NCBI RefSeq assembly: GCF_900112365.1 | Contig: NZ_FOLQ01000006.1 | Coordinates: forward strand, 186,001 to 250,000 | Origin: Spirosoma endophyticum | GTDB lineage: Bacteria > Bacteroidota > Bacteroidia > Cytophagales > Spirosomataceae | DNA length: 64,000 bases | Direction of reading: 5' to 3' | Shown: positions 48,553 through 57,131 of the stretch, piece after piece | Layout: every line of letters starts with the position of its first letter | How positions within the stretch are numbered: position 1 is the first letter of the stretch | Notes under the pieces: model-generated | What the model saw: the letters and a program-made list of their open reading frames with translations, nothing else | Databases searched by the model: none | Told to the model about the DNA's origin: nothing | Made by a program: the position numbers and the translations under genes

Positions 48553-49395
48553 TTAATAAAACTTGCCCGGTTTGCTGATGCACACGTTACCCTGAGCGAG
48601 TTGGGCAAGGAATTGACGGGGCGTCATATCCAGGAAATAGTGAAAGTCCTTAATCAGATGACTGTGATCGTGATAACTGAACTTCAGTACAAGATCCAGC
48701 CAGTCAACGGGAGCAGGATACGCCTGAAATAGAAAACCAAGTACTTTTTTGAAGCGCAGAAAACGAATCAACTCTTTAGCTGAATAGCCAAGCTGCGCCT
48801 GAAAACGCAACTGAATACTTCGAGGAGACAGTTGATACGTATCTGCCAGGGCTTTAATTGGGTCGGTAGCCGATTCCTTAAAATAGGGAATGCTATCCAT
48901 CAGGGGATGTGCCGACGGCTCGACGGGAGCAACAAACATTAGGGCATACTCACTCAATAGCTGCAACCGATCGCTTAATTCGGGAATACTGGCCAACTGC
49001 TGCCATAAATCATCAAAGCAGTTTTTGTTGAGCAATACGTCGGGGTTATACACATCGCCTGCGCTAAACTGCTGCATGGGCACTTTCAACAGCCTATGGA
49101 ACCCATTGAGGGTGAAATTCACAACAATAAGATCGGCACCAGCAGGCAGTTCATACGTTATCACCTTCTGCAAGGGACCCAATACAGCCGTTTTGCGAAC
49201 CATATAATCGTTATCACCTATGGAAACAGGAATTTCCGGGCCAAAATTGAACGCCAGAATCATCTCATAATTAGGCAATAACTGCTGACGGAGCGGTGAC
49301 GCATCCAAGGTTTGCTGAACACAATAAAAATGACTGAATACGGTCGCCAACCGAGCGTCGGCCTCTACTACCTGGCTATTCATTGGCGTAGTCAT
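48553..49395 (-). CDS. AraC-family transcription regulator
   Basis: A 280-residue protein. The N-terminal 150 residues are a cupin-like sensor region (LLPNYEMILAFNFGPEIPVSIGDN). The AraC DNA-binding pair of helix-turn-helix units is at about 185-270: IKALADTYQLSPRSIQLRFQAQLGYSAKELIRFLRF and then WLDLVLKFSYHDHSHLIKDFHYFLDMTPRQFL. The Met at residue 5 (MNSQVV) is an alternative start. It is divergent from the NmrA-like reductase 148 bases away and is its likely regulator. Confidence 0.9.
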   Translation of the reverse strand: MTTPMNSQVVEADARLATVFSHFYCVQQTLDASPLRQQLLPNYEMILAFNFGPEIPVSIGDNDYMVRKTAVLGPLQKVITYELPAGADLIVVNFTLNGFHRLLKVPMQQFSAGDVYNPDVLLNKNCFDDLWQQLASIPELSDRLQLLSEYALMFVAPVEPSAHPLMDSIPYFKESATDPIKALADTYQLSPRSIQLRFQAQLGYSAKELIRFLRFKKVLGFLFQAYPAPVDWLDLVLKFSYHDHSHLIKDFHYFLDMTPRQFLAQLAQGNVCISKPGKFY

Positions 49396-49542
49396 TTTCG
49401 TTTTCTTACAATTTTACCTGGCCGTTCAAGTAGACCTTTGTCTTGTCAAAACACAAATAATACTTTTTAGGCTCACTACGGTCAACCCAATTTTGCTCAT
49501 TCAATTAAATGAACCTGTAGCGAGCCACTAAACGACAAGCAT

Positions 49543-50448
49543 ATGACTATCACAACGAACTCCGTTTCACAGCCAATAGCTAAAAACCCTACCCTGCTCA
49601 TTACGGGAGCAACGGGCAGCATTGGTACAGCGCTTACCCAACTTCTATCGCAGCGTGGCATCCCGTTTCGTGCCATGGTCCGCTCGCCCAAAGATGCAGA
49701 GAAATTCGCCACATTAGCCGGGGCCGATGTAGTGATAGGCGACTTCAACGATGCTACGTCGCTGGCTCAGGCTCTAATGGGCATAGAGCGAGCGTTCCTG
49801 TTAACAAACTCCTCAGAACAAGCCAAATCTCAGCAACTTAGCTTTGTGAAACAAGCGCAAAAGGCAGGGGTGCGGTATCTTGTAAAGTTATCCCAGTTAG
49901 CCGCTGACAAGGGATCGCCGGTACGGTTTCTCCGCTATCATTCCGTTGTTGAAGAGGCCATTCGAGAATCGGGAATGGACTTTACGTTCCTACGCCCTAA
50001 TTTGTTTATGCAAGGATTACTGGGGTTCAAAGACTCGATTATTGAACAGGGGAAGTTCTTCGCGGCCATTGGCGATGCCCGGATCAGTGCCATCGACATT
50101 CGAGATATTGCGGACGTAGCTGTTGCGGCACTTACTAAATCGGGACATGAGGGTAAAACTTATACGCTAACGGGGCCGCAGGCATTAACCCACAAAGATA
50201 TGGCCGACGCGTTATCCGTATCACTAAATCGGCAAGTTACATTTATAGACGTTCCATCAGAAGCCATGCGGAGCGCCTTACTTGGAGTGGGTTTTCCAAT
50301 CTGGCAAGCCGACGGCTTGTTGGAAGATTATGCACATTATAGTCGAAATGAGGCTTCGTTCGTTACGCCAGATGTCCAGGCTGTTACAGGTAATTCGCCA
50401 CGCACTTTTGCTACGTTCACTCAAGACTACACCCCGGCTTTTTCCTGA
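49543..50448 (+). CDS. NmrA-like NAD(P)-binding oxidoreductase
   Basis: A 301-residue atypical short-chain dehydrogenase. The Rossmann motif GATGSIGTALTQ (about 24-35) is clear, followed by the NmrA-type segments AMVRSPKDAEKFATLAGADVVIGDF, FLTNSS and FLRPNLFMQGLLG. It lacks the canonical Tyr-x-x-x-Lys pair, as is usual for the NmrA/azoreductase-like group that senses or uses NAD(P)H. It is divergent from the AraC regulator, which probably controls it. The substrate is not known. Confidence 0.88.
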   Translation: MTITTNSVSQPIAKNPTLLITGATGSIGTALTQLLSQRGIPFRAMVRSPKDAEKFATLAGADVVIGDFNDATSLAQALMGIERAFLLTNSSEQAKSQQLSFVKQAQKAGVRYLVKLSQLAADKGSPVRFLRYHSVVEEAIRESGMDFTFLRPNLFMQGLLGFKDSIIEQGKFFAAIGDARISAIDIRDIADVAVAALTKSGHEGKTYTLTGPQALTHKDMADALSVSLNRQVTFIDVPSEAMRSALLGVGFPIWQADGLLEDYAHYSRNEASFVTPDVQAVTGNSPRTFATFTQDYTPAFS

Positions 50449-50476
50449 AATGATACGTTGCCGAATCTATAAGAAA

Positions 50477-50535
50477 GCATAAAAAACAAAAAGACTTGTA
50501 GATGGTATTTCTGCAAGTCTTTTTGTTTTTTATGC
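50477..50535. terminator. Very long bidirectional terminator
   Basis: A 26-bp stem with a single G-T mismatch (CATAAAAAACAAAAAGACTT on the left, the reverse complement on the right) and a loop of 7 bases. It separates the convergent NmrA-like gene and DUF6089 barrel gene. Confidence 0.92.
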
Positions 50536-50549
50536 AGTTGGGCGCTCTA

Positions 50550-51221
50550 TTACGGGCAGAAGATCTTATAAAATGTATAACTCACCGTCAGCGCTGTATA
50601 GGTATAACTGTCATTCAAGCCGGGGTTGCCTTGTCCTAACTTACTGTTGGTTACACCAAATGTCCTATCACCCAATCCATCTAAATAATCGTTGTTTGTG
50701 AAGCGGGTACCAAACTCCACGCCAACGCTCCACGGCCGTTTTATTTCATATTTTATGCCTATGCCCAAGGGGAACGCAAGCATACCACGCGCCTTGATAA
50801 CGGCATTACTAAAGTTGACGATTCCTACTCCGCCAAATATGTAGGGTGACCAGTTTTTTACTTTTGGCTGTGGTTTATAATTGAAAAAATTATATTCAAA
50901 ATCTACCGTTACTTCATTGAGACTCGTACGATACGAGTAGTCCCGTGCCTGCTGAAAAGGATCGCCACTAATCCGATCTTCACCACGCAAACCACCAATG
51001 GCGACTCCTGCCCGCATTGAAAATGAACGGGTGGCATTATAACGGAAAAACAGGTTCCCCGCTGGTCGATAAAATCGGGGATTGAGTGTCGGCGAAACGT
51101 CGCCTTTACAGAGCATCCCGCCCAGGCCTCCGCCTACTTCCATTTTCTGAGCCTGCGTACTAAAACTGATAAAAAGCCCGGCTATCACCAGCCGGGCTAT
51201 GTTGATTCTATAGTGAGACAT
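50550..51221 (-). CDS. DUF6089-like outer membrane beta-barrel protein
   Basis: A 223-residue exported protein with a signal peptide (LVIAGLFISFSTQA) and the alternating strands of an eight-stranded outer membrane barrel (EVGGGLGGMLCKGDVS, FSMRAGVAIGGLRG, WSPYIFGGVGIVNF, WSVGVEFGTRFTNNDYLDGLGD). The GTRFTxxDYLD motif is typical of the DUF6089 family of Bacteroidota. It ends with Phe-Cys-Pro instead of a terminal aromatic residue. It is a paralog of the neighbour at 51300, from which it is 79 bases away on the same strand. Confidence 0.82.
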   Translation of the reverse strand: MSHYRINIARLVIAGLFISFSTQAQKMEVGGGLGGMLCKGDVSPTLNPRFYRPAGNLFFRYNATRSFSMRAGVAIGGLRGEDRISGDPFQQARDYSYRTSLNEVTVDFEYNFFNYKPQPKVKNWSPYIFGGVGIVNFSNAVIKARGMLAFPLGIGIKYEIKRPWSVGVEFGTRFTNNDYLDGLGDRTFGVTNSKLGQGNPGLNDSYTYTALTVSYTFYKIFCP

Positions 51222-51299
51222 AAATCAGGTAATAGTATGCAGTCAGCAGAAAGTGTCTGATTCTCTAGTAGACCAGTCACTTCTCTGATTACCATGCGT

Positions 51300-52304
51300 T
51301 TATTTAATGGGTGGGCACTTGATTTTATACGGAATAATGTACTGAATTGTAAACTGGGTCAATAAGTAGCTATCTTTCAAGTTCAAGATTCCCTTTATAC
51401 TACGTACTGATGAATTCAATGCATCAGCGATATTCGCCTTTTGCTCAGCCGTACCATTGTCATATAAGCTTCGTAGTATGCTATAACGCTCAGGGGCATT
51501 TTTAGTACGAGCCGCAAACTCCTCAAGCCTCCTATCTGTCATGACCGTCGCTACACCCTGTTGTGTCGCTTTATCAGCATAAGTACCATCACCTACGTCA
51601 TCAAGATAGTCCGTAAACGAATATCGAAAACCAATTTCGGCCCCTATATTAAAGCTATCGTTAAGTTTATATCGCGCACCAACACCAAACGGTATAGAAA
51701 TCGTTACCAGCGAATACGGCTTAGCAAAACCAGGTTGCCCTTGTCCTTCTGTATGCAATGGTTGAAGTTTAACCCATTGTTGACTACCCGGCTCCGTGGT
51801 GACCGGAGTGCGGGCCTCAGGGCTATGTGCCAATAGGGCTATGCCCCCAAATAAATAGGGAGTAAATTTCGCTCTAGCATTGGGGTTGCGTCCATCTTCC
51901 TTGAAATTATATATACCCGTAACAGCAAACTCTTTTAAGTCATTACGAAAATGTAGGTTACGTGCATATAAAAAGAGATATTCTTCAACATTATTTTTAG
52001 TATATGTATAATCATCGCCCGTAATCCGCGCCCAAGTAAACATAGCACGAGCGGCAAAATGGGGCGTGAACTGACGCGTATAGCCCAGCCCAAGATTCCA
52101 TCGGGGCAACGTAAATAATGATTTTAAGCCGGTACGATATCCAGCCAGATTACCAAAATAAGTAGACGTACCACCTCCAAACGTCACCGATGAATATGGA
52201 ACAAAATTCGTATTCGGTCGCCGTTGCCCCGAGCTTTCCGTAACCTGGCCCATCAGCAGACAAACTGCCGCAACACTCATCACCAACTGCTTATGCTTAT
52301 TCAT
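51300..52304 (-). CDS. DUF6089-like outer membrane beta-barrel protein, longer paralog
   Basis: A 334-residue exported protein with a signal peptide (LVMSVAAVCLLMGQVTESSG). It shares with its neighbour the strands VTFGGGTSTYFGNL, AARAMFTWARITGDDY, FTPYLFGGIALLAH and GAEIGFRYSFTDYLDDVGDGTYAD, and ends in the same way (IIPYKIKCP). About 90 residues are inserted before the last strands (TDRRLEEFAARTKNAPERYS...). The two paralogs look like a tandem duplication and are probably one operon. Confidence 0.8.
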   Translation of the reverse strand: MNKHKQLVMSVAAVCLLMGQVTESSGQRRPNTNFVPYSSVTFGGGTSTYFGNLAGYRTGLKSLFTLPRWNLGLGYTRQFTPHFAARAMFTWARITGDDYTYTKNNVEEYLFLYARNLHFRNDLKEFAVTGIYNFKEDGRNPNARAKFTPYLFGGIALLAHSPEARTPVTTEPGSQQWVKLQPLHTEGQGQPGFAKPYSLVTISIPFGVGARYKLNDSFNIGAEIGFRYSFTDYLDDVGDGTYADKATQQGVATVMTDRRLEEFAARTKNAPERYSILRSLYDNGTAEQKANIADALNSSVRSIKGILNLKDSYLLTQFTIQYIIPYKIKCPPIK

Positions 52305-52473
52305 ATTCGTGAAGTACGTGAATCAACCTTGACTGGCTCGTAAACCAGCCAATTCCGAAACGGTAGGGCCGTGGCTTTTATTGGCCCTATACCGTAAAAT
52401 TTATCTTCTATAAGGACATATGAGCCCTAAAACAAGCCATACCAAGTGGTAAAACTTTAGCTATCTACGCTTT

Positions 52474-53349
52474 TTAATTGCGTATATCCCACCCCCAGTT
52501 AAGTTTGCTACGTAGCGTATTGAGGAAATTATCATCGCTGAGTTTCACCAGCCTGGCCTTGAACGCTTCTTTCTGAACGCTGATCCTGACGGCCGTCTCA
52601 ACTGTAAATGACCGGGAATCCAGGGCAGCCAAAAAATTGCCACTACGACTCTCAACTTCAAAGGACAATTGACAACTATCCATTACGATCATAGGTCGCA
52701 CGTTAAGGTTGTGCGGACTAATGGGCGTAATAATAAAGTTATTCGTTTGAGGCAGCAGCACGGGACCTCCGCAGCTGAGCGAATAGCCTGTAGAGCCGGA
52801 GGGTGTTGAAATAATTATACCATCGGCCCAATAAGAGTTCAGAAATTCGCCATCGAGATACGTATGCACGGTGATCATCGATGAGGTCTGCGTACGTGTT
52901 ATCGTAAAATCATTGAGGCCGAAAGGCAGGTTTCCAAAAATATCCTGGCTCGACCGAACGCTTACCAATACGCGTTCATCAATGCTATATTGATCACTGA
53001 AAAGAGCATCAATCATTAGGCGCACTGATGCCGGGGCGACCGTAGCCAGAAAACCCAACCGCCCGATGTTAATACCGATGATGGGAATCTGCCGGACACC
53101 TACATGCGTAACGGCGTCAAGCAACGTGCCATCGCCCCCCAGACTAAAGATAAAGTCGGCATCTGTAACACCTTCCTCAATAGTGTAGGTAGCCTGGCTG
53201 TAATGCGCTACGCCTGCATTATCCAGATACTCACGATACCCTTTGGAGATGATTAATTCAGCTTGCCGTCTGGCCAGTTCCTCAAACATGGACTGGATAT
53301 ATGGACGAGCCGATTCGGGGAAGTTGCGCCCGTGAATGGCGATTTTCAT
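52474..53349 (-). CDS. nadK: NAD kinase
   Basis: A 291-residue enzyme that phosphorylates NAD to NADP. The catalytic GGDGT motif is in FSLGGDGTLLDAV (about 70-82), the second family motif is NIGRLGFLATV, followed by NDFTITR, DGIIISTPSGSTGYSLSCGGPV and LNVRPMIV. The length is normal. Downstream on the minus strand lies only intergenic DNA; upstream are the CBS protein, hydrolase and pabA genes on the same strand. Confidence 0.95.
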   Translation of the reverse strand: MKIAIHGRNFPESARPYIQSMFEELARRQAELIISKGYREYLDNAGVAHYSQATYTIEEGVTDADFIFSLGGDGTLLDAVTHVGVRQIPIIGINIGRLGFLATVAPASVRLMIDALFSDQYSIDERVLVSVRSSQDIFGNLPFGLNDFTITRTQTSSMITVHTYLDGEFLNSYWADGIIISTPSGSTGYSLSCGGPVLLPQTNNFIITPISPHNLNVRPMIVMDSCQLSFEVESRSGNFLAALDSRSFTVETAVRISVQKEAFKARLVKLSDDNFLNTLRSKLNWGWDIRN

Positions 53350-53437
53350 AAAGAGAAGTCGTTAGTCGATAGTCATTTGTCGATAGTCCCGGTATCAATA
53401 TTCACTGATGACTATCGACTGTCAACTGTCGACTATC
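53350..53437. repeat. Imperfect intergenic dyad of GTC/GAC words
   Basis: AGTCGTTAGTCGATAGTCAT and further GTCGATAGTC on the left are answered by GATGACTATCGACTGTCAAC and GTCGACTAT on the right. It is the clearest member of the gene-border dyad group, between nadK and the CBS gene. Confidence 0.7.
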
Positions 53438-54106
53438 CTATGTATTTAAATAACGAAGCAACGAGTCGAGCCGATCCTGGTCAATATTTTCGACAGGGGC
53501 ATTGGCAAAAGCTGCTTCAATGTGATAACCGAAACGTTCGAGCGTTGAGATGACCCGTGTAATATCGCGTCGATTCAGCTTGAGCGTCAGGCGGGAGCGG
53601 TCGGGCTGGCCGTAGGCCGCGCTGGAAAAGAAACTACTTACAATCTTGACGTTATTCGATTCAACCAGACGGCTGATTTCAGATAATGAGTAATCGCGCT
53701 CATTCATGTTCAGAATCAGAATGGCACCCACTTCCTGTACGCCTAGTTCCTGCGCAAACTGTTTGAGCAGTTCATTAACGGAAATGGTTCCACTAAATAT
53801 CCGCTCTGCACTGGTTACCGCAACTACCTCCATATGATGCTGGATGACAAGTCCTAACACCTCGAACAGATGCTGATCTTCCTGCACATACGTCTTTTCA
53901 AACAGGCGCATTACGTCACTTAAAGGGCGTTCGTCATCGGCAACGTCCAGTAGCAACTCTTCGCTAACAATGCCCCGATAATCGCCCTGATCGGTCAGCA
54001 CGAGTTGCCCGACGCGGTGTTCCTCCATCCACTCCAGGGCCTGTCCGACCAGGTCGGTTGGCTTTAGGGACGGCAGCATAGGATCTATTAGTTCGGCGGC
54101 CAGCAT
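53438..54106 (-). CDS. CBS-domain pair protein
   Basis: A 222-residue cytoplasmic protein. Two CBS motifs lie in the first 125 residues (MLAAELIDPMLPSLKPTDLVGQALEWMEEHRVGQLVLTD, and EDQHLFEVLGLVIQHHMEVVAVTS), followed by an ACT-like C-terminal part (GAILILNMNERDYSLSEISRLVESNNVKI). CBS pairs bind adenine nucleotides such as AMP or ATP. The Met at 54106 is preferred to 54148, as the extra 14 residues are unlike the family. It lies 45 bases from the hydrolase gene. Confidence 0.85.
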   Translation of the reverse strand: MLAAELIDPMLPSLKPTDLVGQALEWMEEHRVGQLVLTDQGDYRGIVSEELLLDVADDERPLSDVMRLFEKTYVQEDQHLFEVLGLVIQHHMEVVAVTSAERIFSGTISVNELLKQFAQELGVQEVGAILILNMNERDYSLSEISRLVESNNVKIVSSFFSSAAYGQPDRSRLTLKLNRRDITRVISTLERFGYHIEAAFANAPVENIDQDRLDSLLRYLNT

Positions 54107-54151
54107 ACTTAGTAATGTTAAAAAAACCTGTTTGGCAGAAAAATACACAAA

Positions 54152-54955
54152 TTAAGTCATAGTTTCAAAACTGTTCTCGGATAACTCTTCACTGAAAACA
54201 GGATGCCGGACAAGCCAGCTATCAAGCAACGCATTAAATTGCTCAGGACGTTCCATCATCGGTGCATGGCAGCACTTATCAATAAAGTGCAGTTCTGAAT
54301 TGGCAATCAACCGATTAAACTCATGTCCTACCTCAGCCGGCGTAATGGTATCGTTCAATCCCCACACCAGTAGCGTCGGCACTTGAATTCGGTAAAGGTC
54401 TTTTGCTACGTTATTTCGTTGGGCCGACTTCGCAATAGCCACGATGCTCATGCACTTGGGGATGCTGCTCGTAATCTCAAATACCTCGTCAATCAAGTCT
54501 TTGGACGCGACTTTCGGATCATAAAAGGTATAGGCCACACGCTCGGCGATGTAATCATAGCTGCCCCGCTTTGGAAACGATCCACCCATGCCATTCTCGA
54601 ACAGCCCAGAGCTTCCTGTCAACACCAATCGGCGGGCCTGCTCGGGGTTTTTAAACGCATAAAGAATAGCTAAATGACCACCCAGCGAGTTGCCAAGCAG
54701 CGTCATGTCGTGAAGGGATTTCTGAGCAACGAATTTTTCAATGTAGGCCACCAACCCCTCCAGACTAGCCTGACGGATAGGCATTTCGTAAATAGGCAGC
54801 AAGGGAATCACCACCCGGTATCGGTCCGAAAAGGTGTTGATAACACTGTCCCAATTACTGAGGGCACCAAACAGGCCATGCAGTAACAGCAGCACTTCGC
54901 CCTGACCTTCATCTACGTAGCGGAAACCCGCTTCTTCCCGAATGTGATAGCTCAT
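54152..54955 (-). CDS. Alpha/beta hydrolase
   Basis: A 267-residue hydrolase of the MhpC/HOD type. The oxyanion loop LLLHGLFGALSNW, the nucleophile S90 in LLGNSLGGHLA, the acid in WGLNDTITP and the His in KCCHAPMMERPEQF are all present, so it should be active. The substrate is unknown. It overlaps the pabA-type gene by 4 bases, which suggests coupled expression with that gene. Confidence 0.9.
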   Translation of the reverse strand: MSYHIREEAGFRYVDEGQGEVLLLLHGLFGALSNWDSVINTFSDRYRVVIPLLPIYEMPIRQASLEGLVAYIEKFVAQKSLHDMTLLGNSLGGHLAILYAFKNPEQARRLVLTGSSGLFENGMGGSFPKRGSYDYIAERVAYTFYDPKVASKDLIDEVFEITSSIPKCMSIVAIAKSAQRNNVAKDLYRIQVPTLLVWGLNDTITPAEVGHEFNRLIANSELHFIDKCCHAPMMERPEQFNALLDSWLVRHPVFSEELSENSFETMT

Positions 54956-55572
54956 ACGTATTGCGCGGTTAAGGTTGTGGTTAGGTCGTTTTTTTTATAA
55001 GTAAACAATACAAAATCAATCCAGTTCTCGATAAGCTTCAATCCATACTGGGTAAGAGCCGCTTCGGGATGAAACTGCACGCCCCATATCGGCAATGTCT
55101 GGTGGCGGATGGCCATTACCTCATCCTGTTCCGTTAGAGCCAATCTCACTAATTCATTAGATGGCAGATCTGTTAGCACCAATGAATGATAGCGCGTTAC
55201 ATCAAATTCTGTCGGCAAGCCCTGCCACAACACATCGTCAATTTCGGTCCGAATTGTCGATACCTTCCCGTGCATGGGTCGTTCGGCCCGGATCAATGAT
55301 GCCCCAAAAAATTCGCCCAGCGCCTGATGCCCCAAACAAATACCCAGCATGGGCACACGCTGATGGTAATAGTGAATAGCATCCATGAGCCGGCCAGCCT
55401 GTTTCGGTACACCCGGACCTGGCGACAGCACAACGGCATCGACAGGTTCGTTGATCAGATCAGCGAACGATTCATTGTTTCGCACGACGCGACACGTAGC
55501 ACCTGCCTGCTGTAAATAATCAACCAGCATGTAGGTGAATGAATCGAAATTATCGACGACCAACAGGTTCAT
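54952..55572 (-). CDS. pabA: Glutamine amidotransferase component of anthranilate or aminodeoxychorismate synthase
   Basis: A 206-residue class I glutaminase that feeds ammonia to chorismate for tryptophan or folate. The motifs DNFDSFTYML, LSPGPGVP, the nucleophile Cys in GICLGHQALGEFFG, MHGKVS and the His-Glu pair in QFHPEAAL are complete. Start at 55572 (MNLLVVDN). No synthase subunit gene (trpE/pabB) is near, so its partner is encoded elsewhere and trpG is an equally good name. Confidence 0.88.
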   Translation of the reverse strand: MNLLVVDNFDSFTYMLVDYLQQAGATCRVVRNNESFADLINEPVDAVVLSPGPGVPKQAGRLMDAIHYYHQRVPMLGICLGHQALGEFFGASLIRAERPMHGKVSTIRTEIDDVLWQGLPTEFDVTRYHSLVLTDLPSNELVRLALTEQDEVMAIRHQTLPIWGVQFHPEAALTQYGLKLIENWIDFVLFTYKKNDLTTTLTAQYV

Positions 55573-55730
55573 ACAGCCATAACGCAAATCATGCGGGCAA
55601 AATTAATACTTTCTAAAAAAAAGCAATAACACGTAATTAATAGGATCTGATTATCAGAACATTAATTTTTCACAAACTTAGAAATAGTCAAAATTTATAA
55701 AAAAAGTACCACGTAATGAATAACGAACTT

Positions 55731-55760
55731 ATTGATAGGTCGGCGTAGCGGTTAAATTTG
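55731..55760 (+). promoter_or_regulatory. Promoter of the FAD oxidoreductase gene
   Basis: ATTG at 55731-55734 is followed after 18 bases by TAAATTTG (55753-55760), a perfect match to the Bacteroidota -7 box TAnnTTTG. The start codon is 33 bases further on. Confidence 0.6.
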
Positions 55761-55792
55761 ACGTTTATTCATAAACTCAACTCATCGCTGAC

Positions 55793-57073
55793 ATGGTTAC
55801 GGATTTGCCCAATCTGGATTCACCCGTTGTTATTATTGGTGCCGGTATGGCTGGTCTAGCCTGCGCCGTTTACCTCAAACAAGCTGGGATTCATGCTCTT
55901 GTGCTCGAAGCAGCCGATGGTGTGGGTGGGCGTGTCCGCACCGATACCGTCGACGGTTTCCAACTCGATCGGGGCTTTCAGATTCTGTTGACGGCCTATC
56001 CCGAAGCGCAACGGTTGCTCAACTACGCAGCGCTCGATCTACGCACCTTTCGTTCTGGCGCGCTCATTCGGGAGCGGGATGAATGGATAACGGTGCTGAA
56101 TCCATTACAGGAGCCACTTTCTGTCTTTCGAATGATTGGGTCTTCTGTTGGAACCTTGGGCGATAAACTGCGGATTGCCGAACTGATGCGCCGAACTCAG
56201 GGCTTGCCAATTAGCGAACTGTTTCAGCAAACACCCACTACTACGTTAGCATTTCTGCGGGAATATGGCTTCTCAGACCAGATCATAGAACGATTCTTTC
56301 GGCCATTTTTTGGGGGTGTGTTTCTGGAAGATGCGCTTATAACCTCGAGTAATTTCTTCGAGTTTTGCTTTCGTATGTTCTTCTCGGGTGATGCCGCCGT
56401 ACCTGCGCGGGGTATTGGCGTTATTGCGAATCAGCTAGCCAGTCGGTTATCGCCGGAACAAATTCGGCTTAATAGTCCAGTTGGAAAAATTTCGGACAAC
56501 ACAGTTCAGTTAGCCAATGGAGAGACGATTAGGGCGGGGACTATTGTGCTGGCCGTCGATGCAGCCCAGGCCGCTACGTTGCTGGGAAATCCTGCTCCTA
56601 CTGAACAATCGTTTAATCATACAACCTGTACGTATTTTGCTGCATCAAACTCGCCCAAATCGAACCCGGCTCAGAAACTACTATTACTCAATACACACCG
56701 CAGTTCGGCAGTGCATAACGTAGCTATTCTTAGTGACGTAGCTCCTGACTATGCACCGGCCGGGCAGACGCTCATTTCCGTTAGCACACAAAGTCTGGAA
56801 CTAGTGAATGAACCCGTTTTAACTCAACAGATCCGACAGGAATTAACGGGCTGGTTCGGTAGTGAGGTGCAACAATGGCGGCATTTGCGGACGTATCATA
56901 TTCCTCATGCCCTGCCCGCTTATGCCCCCATTCAAGCGGGTTCAAATGCGCTTCGTCACCCCCTAAAACTGAGCGATTCACTCTACCAATGTGGTGACCA
57001 AACGGCTTACCCCTCGCTCAATGCTGCCATACAAACAGGCCGGGAAGTTGCGGAGATGATCAGTAGCCAGTAA
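55793..57073 (+). CDS. FAD-dependent amine oxidase / phytoene desaturase-like oxidoreductase
   Basis: A 426-residue flavoprotein. The dinucleotide-binding motif VVIIGAGMAGLACAVYLKQAG (about 12-32) and the following EAADGVGGRVRTDTVDGFQLDRGF are typical of the protoporphyrinogen oxidase / phytoene desaturase / monoamine oxidase superfamily; the C-terminal FAD signature YQCGDQTAYPSLNAAIQTGREVA is present. The substrate is not known. Carotenoid or porphyrin steps are both possible, but no partner genes lie adjacent. Confidence 0.85.
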   Translation: MVTDLPNLDSPVVIIGAGMAGLACAVYLKQAGIHALVLEAADGVGGRVRTDTVDGFQLDRGFQILLTAYPEAQRLLNYAALDLRTFRSGALIRERDEWITVLNPLQEPLSVFRMIGSSVGTLGDKLRIAELMRRTQGLPISELFQQTPTTTLAFLREYGFSDQIIERFFRPFFGGVFLEDALITSSNFFEFCFRMFFSGDAAVPARGIGVIANQLASRLSPEQIRLNSPVGKISDNTVQLANGETIRAGTIVLAVDAAQAATLLGNPAPTEQSFNHTTCTYFAASNSPKSNPAQKLLLLNTHRSSAVHNVAILSDVAPDYAPAGQTLISVSTQSLELVNEPVLTQQIRQELTGWFGSEVQQWRHLRTYHIPHALPAYAPIQAGSNALRHPLKLSDSLYQCGDQTAYPSLNAAIQTGREVAEMISSQ

Positions 57074-57078
57074 AAAAG

Positions 57079-57111
57079 AACTTCCCGAAAGATTTAATCT
57101 TTCGGGAAGTT
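57079..57111. terminator. Convergent hairpin terminator
   Basis: A perfect 14-bp stem AACTTCCCGAAAGA / TCTTTCGGGAAGTT with a 5-base loop, directly after the FAD gene and 21 bases beyond the esterase stop codon on the other strand. Confidence 0.9.
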
Positions 57112-57131
57112 GGTAAACGAATAAACTCAAA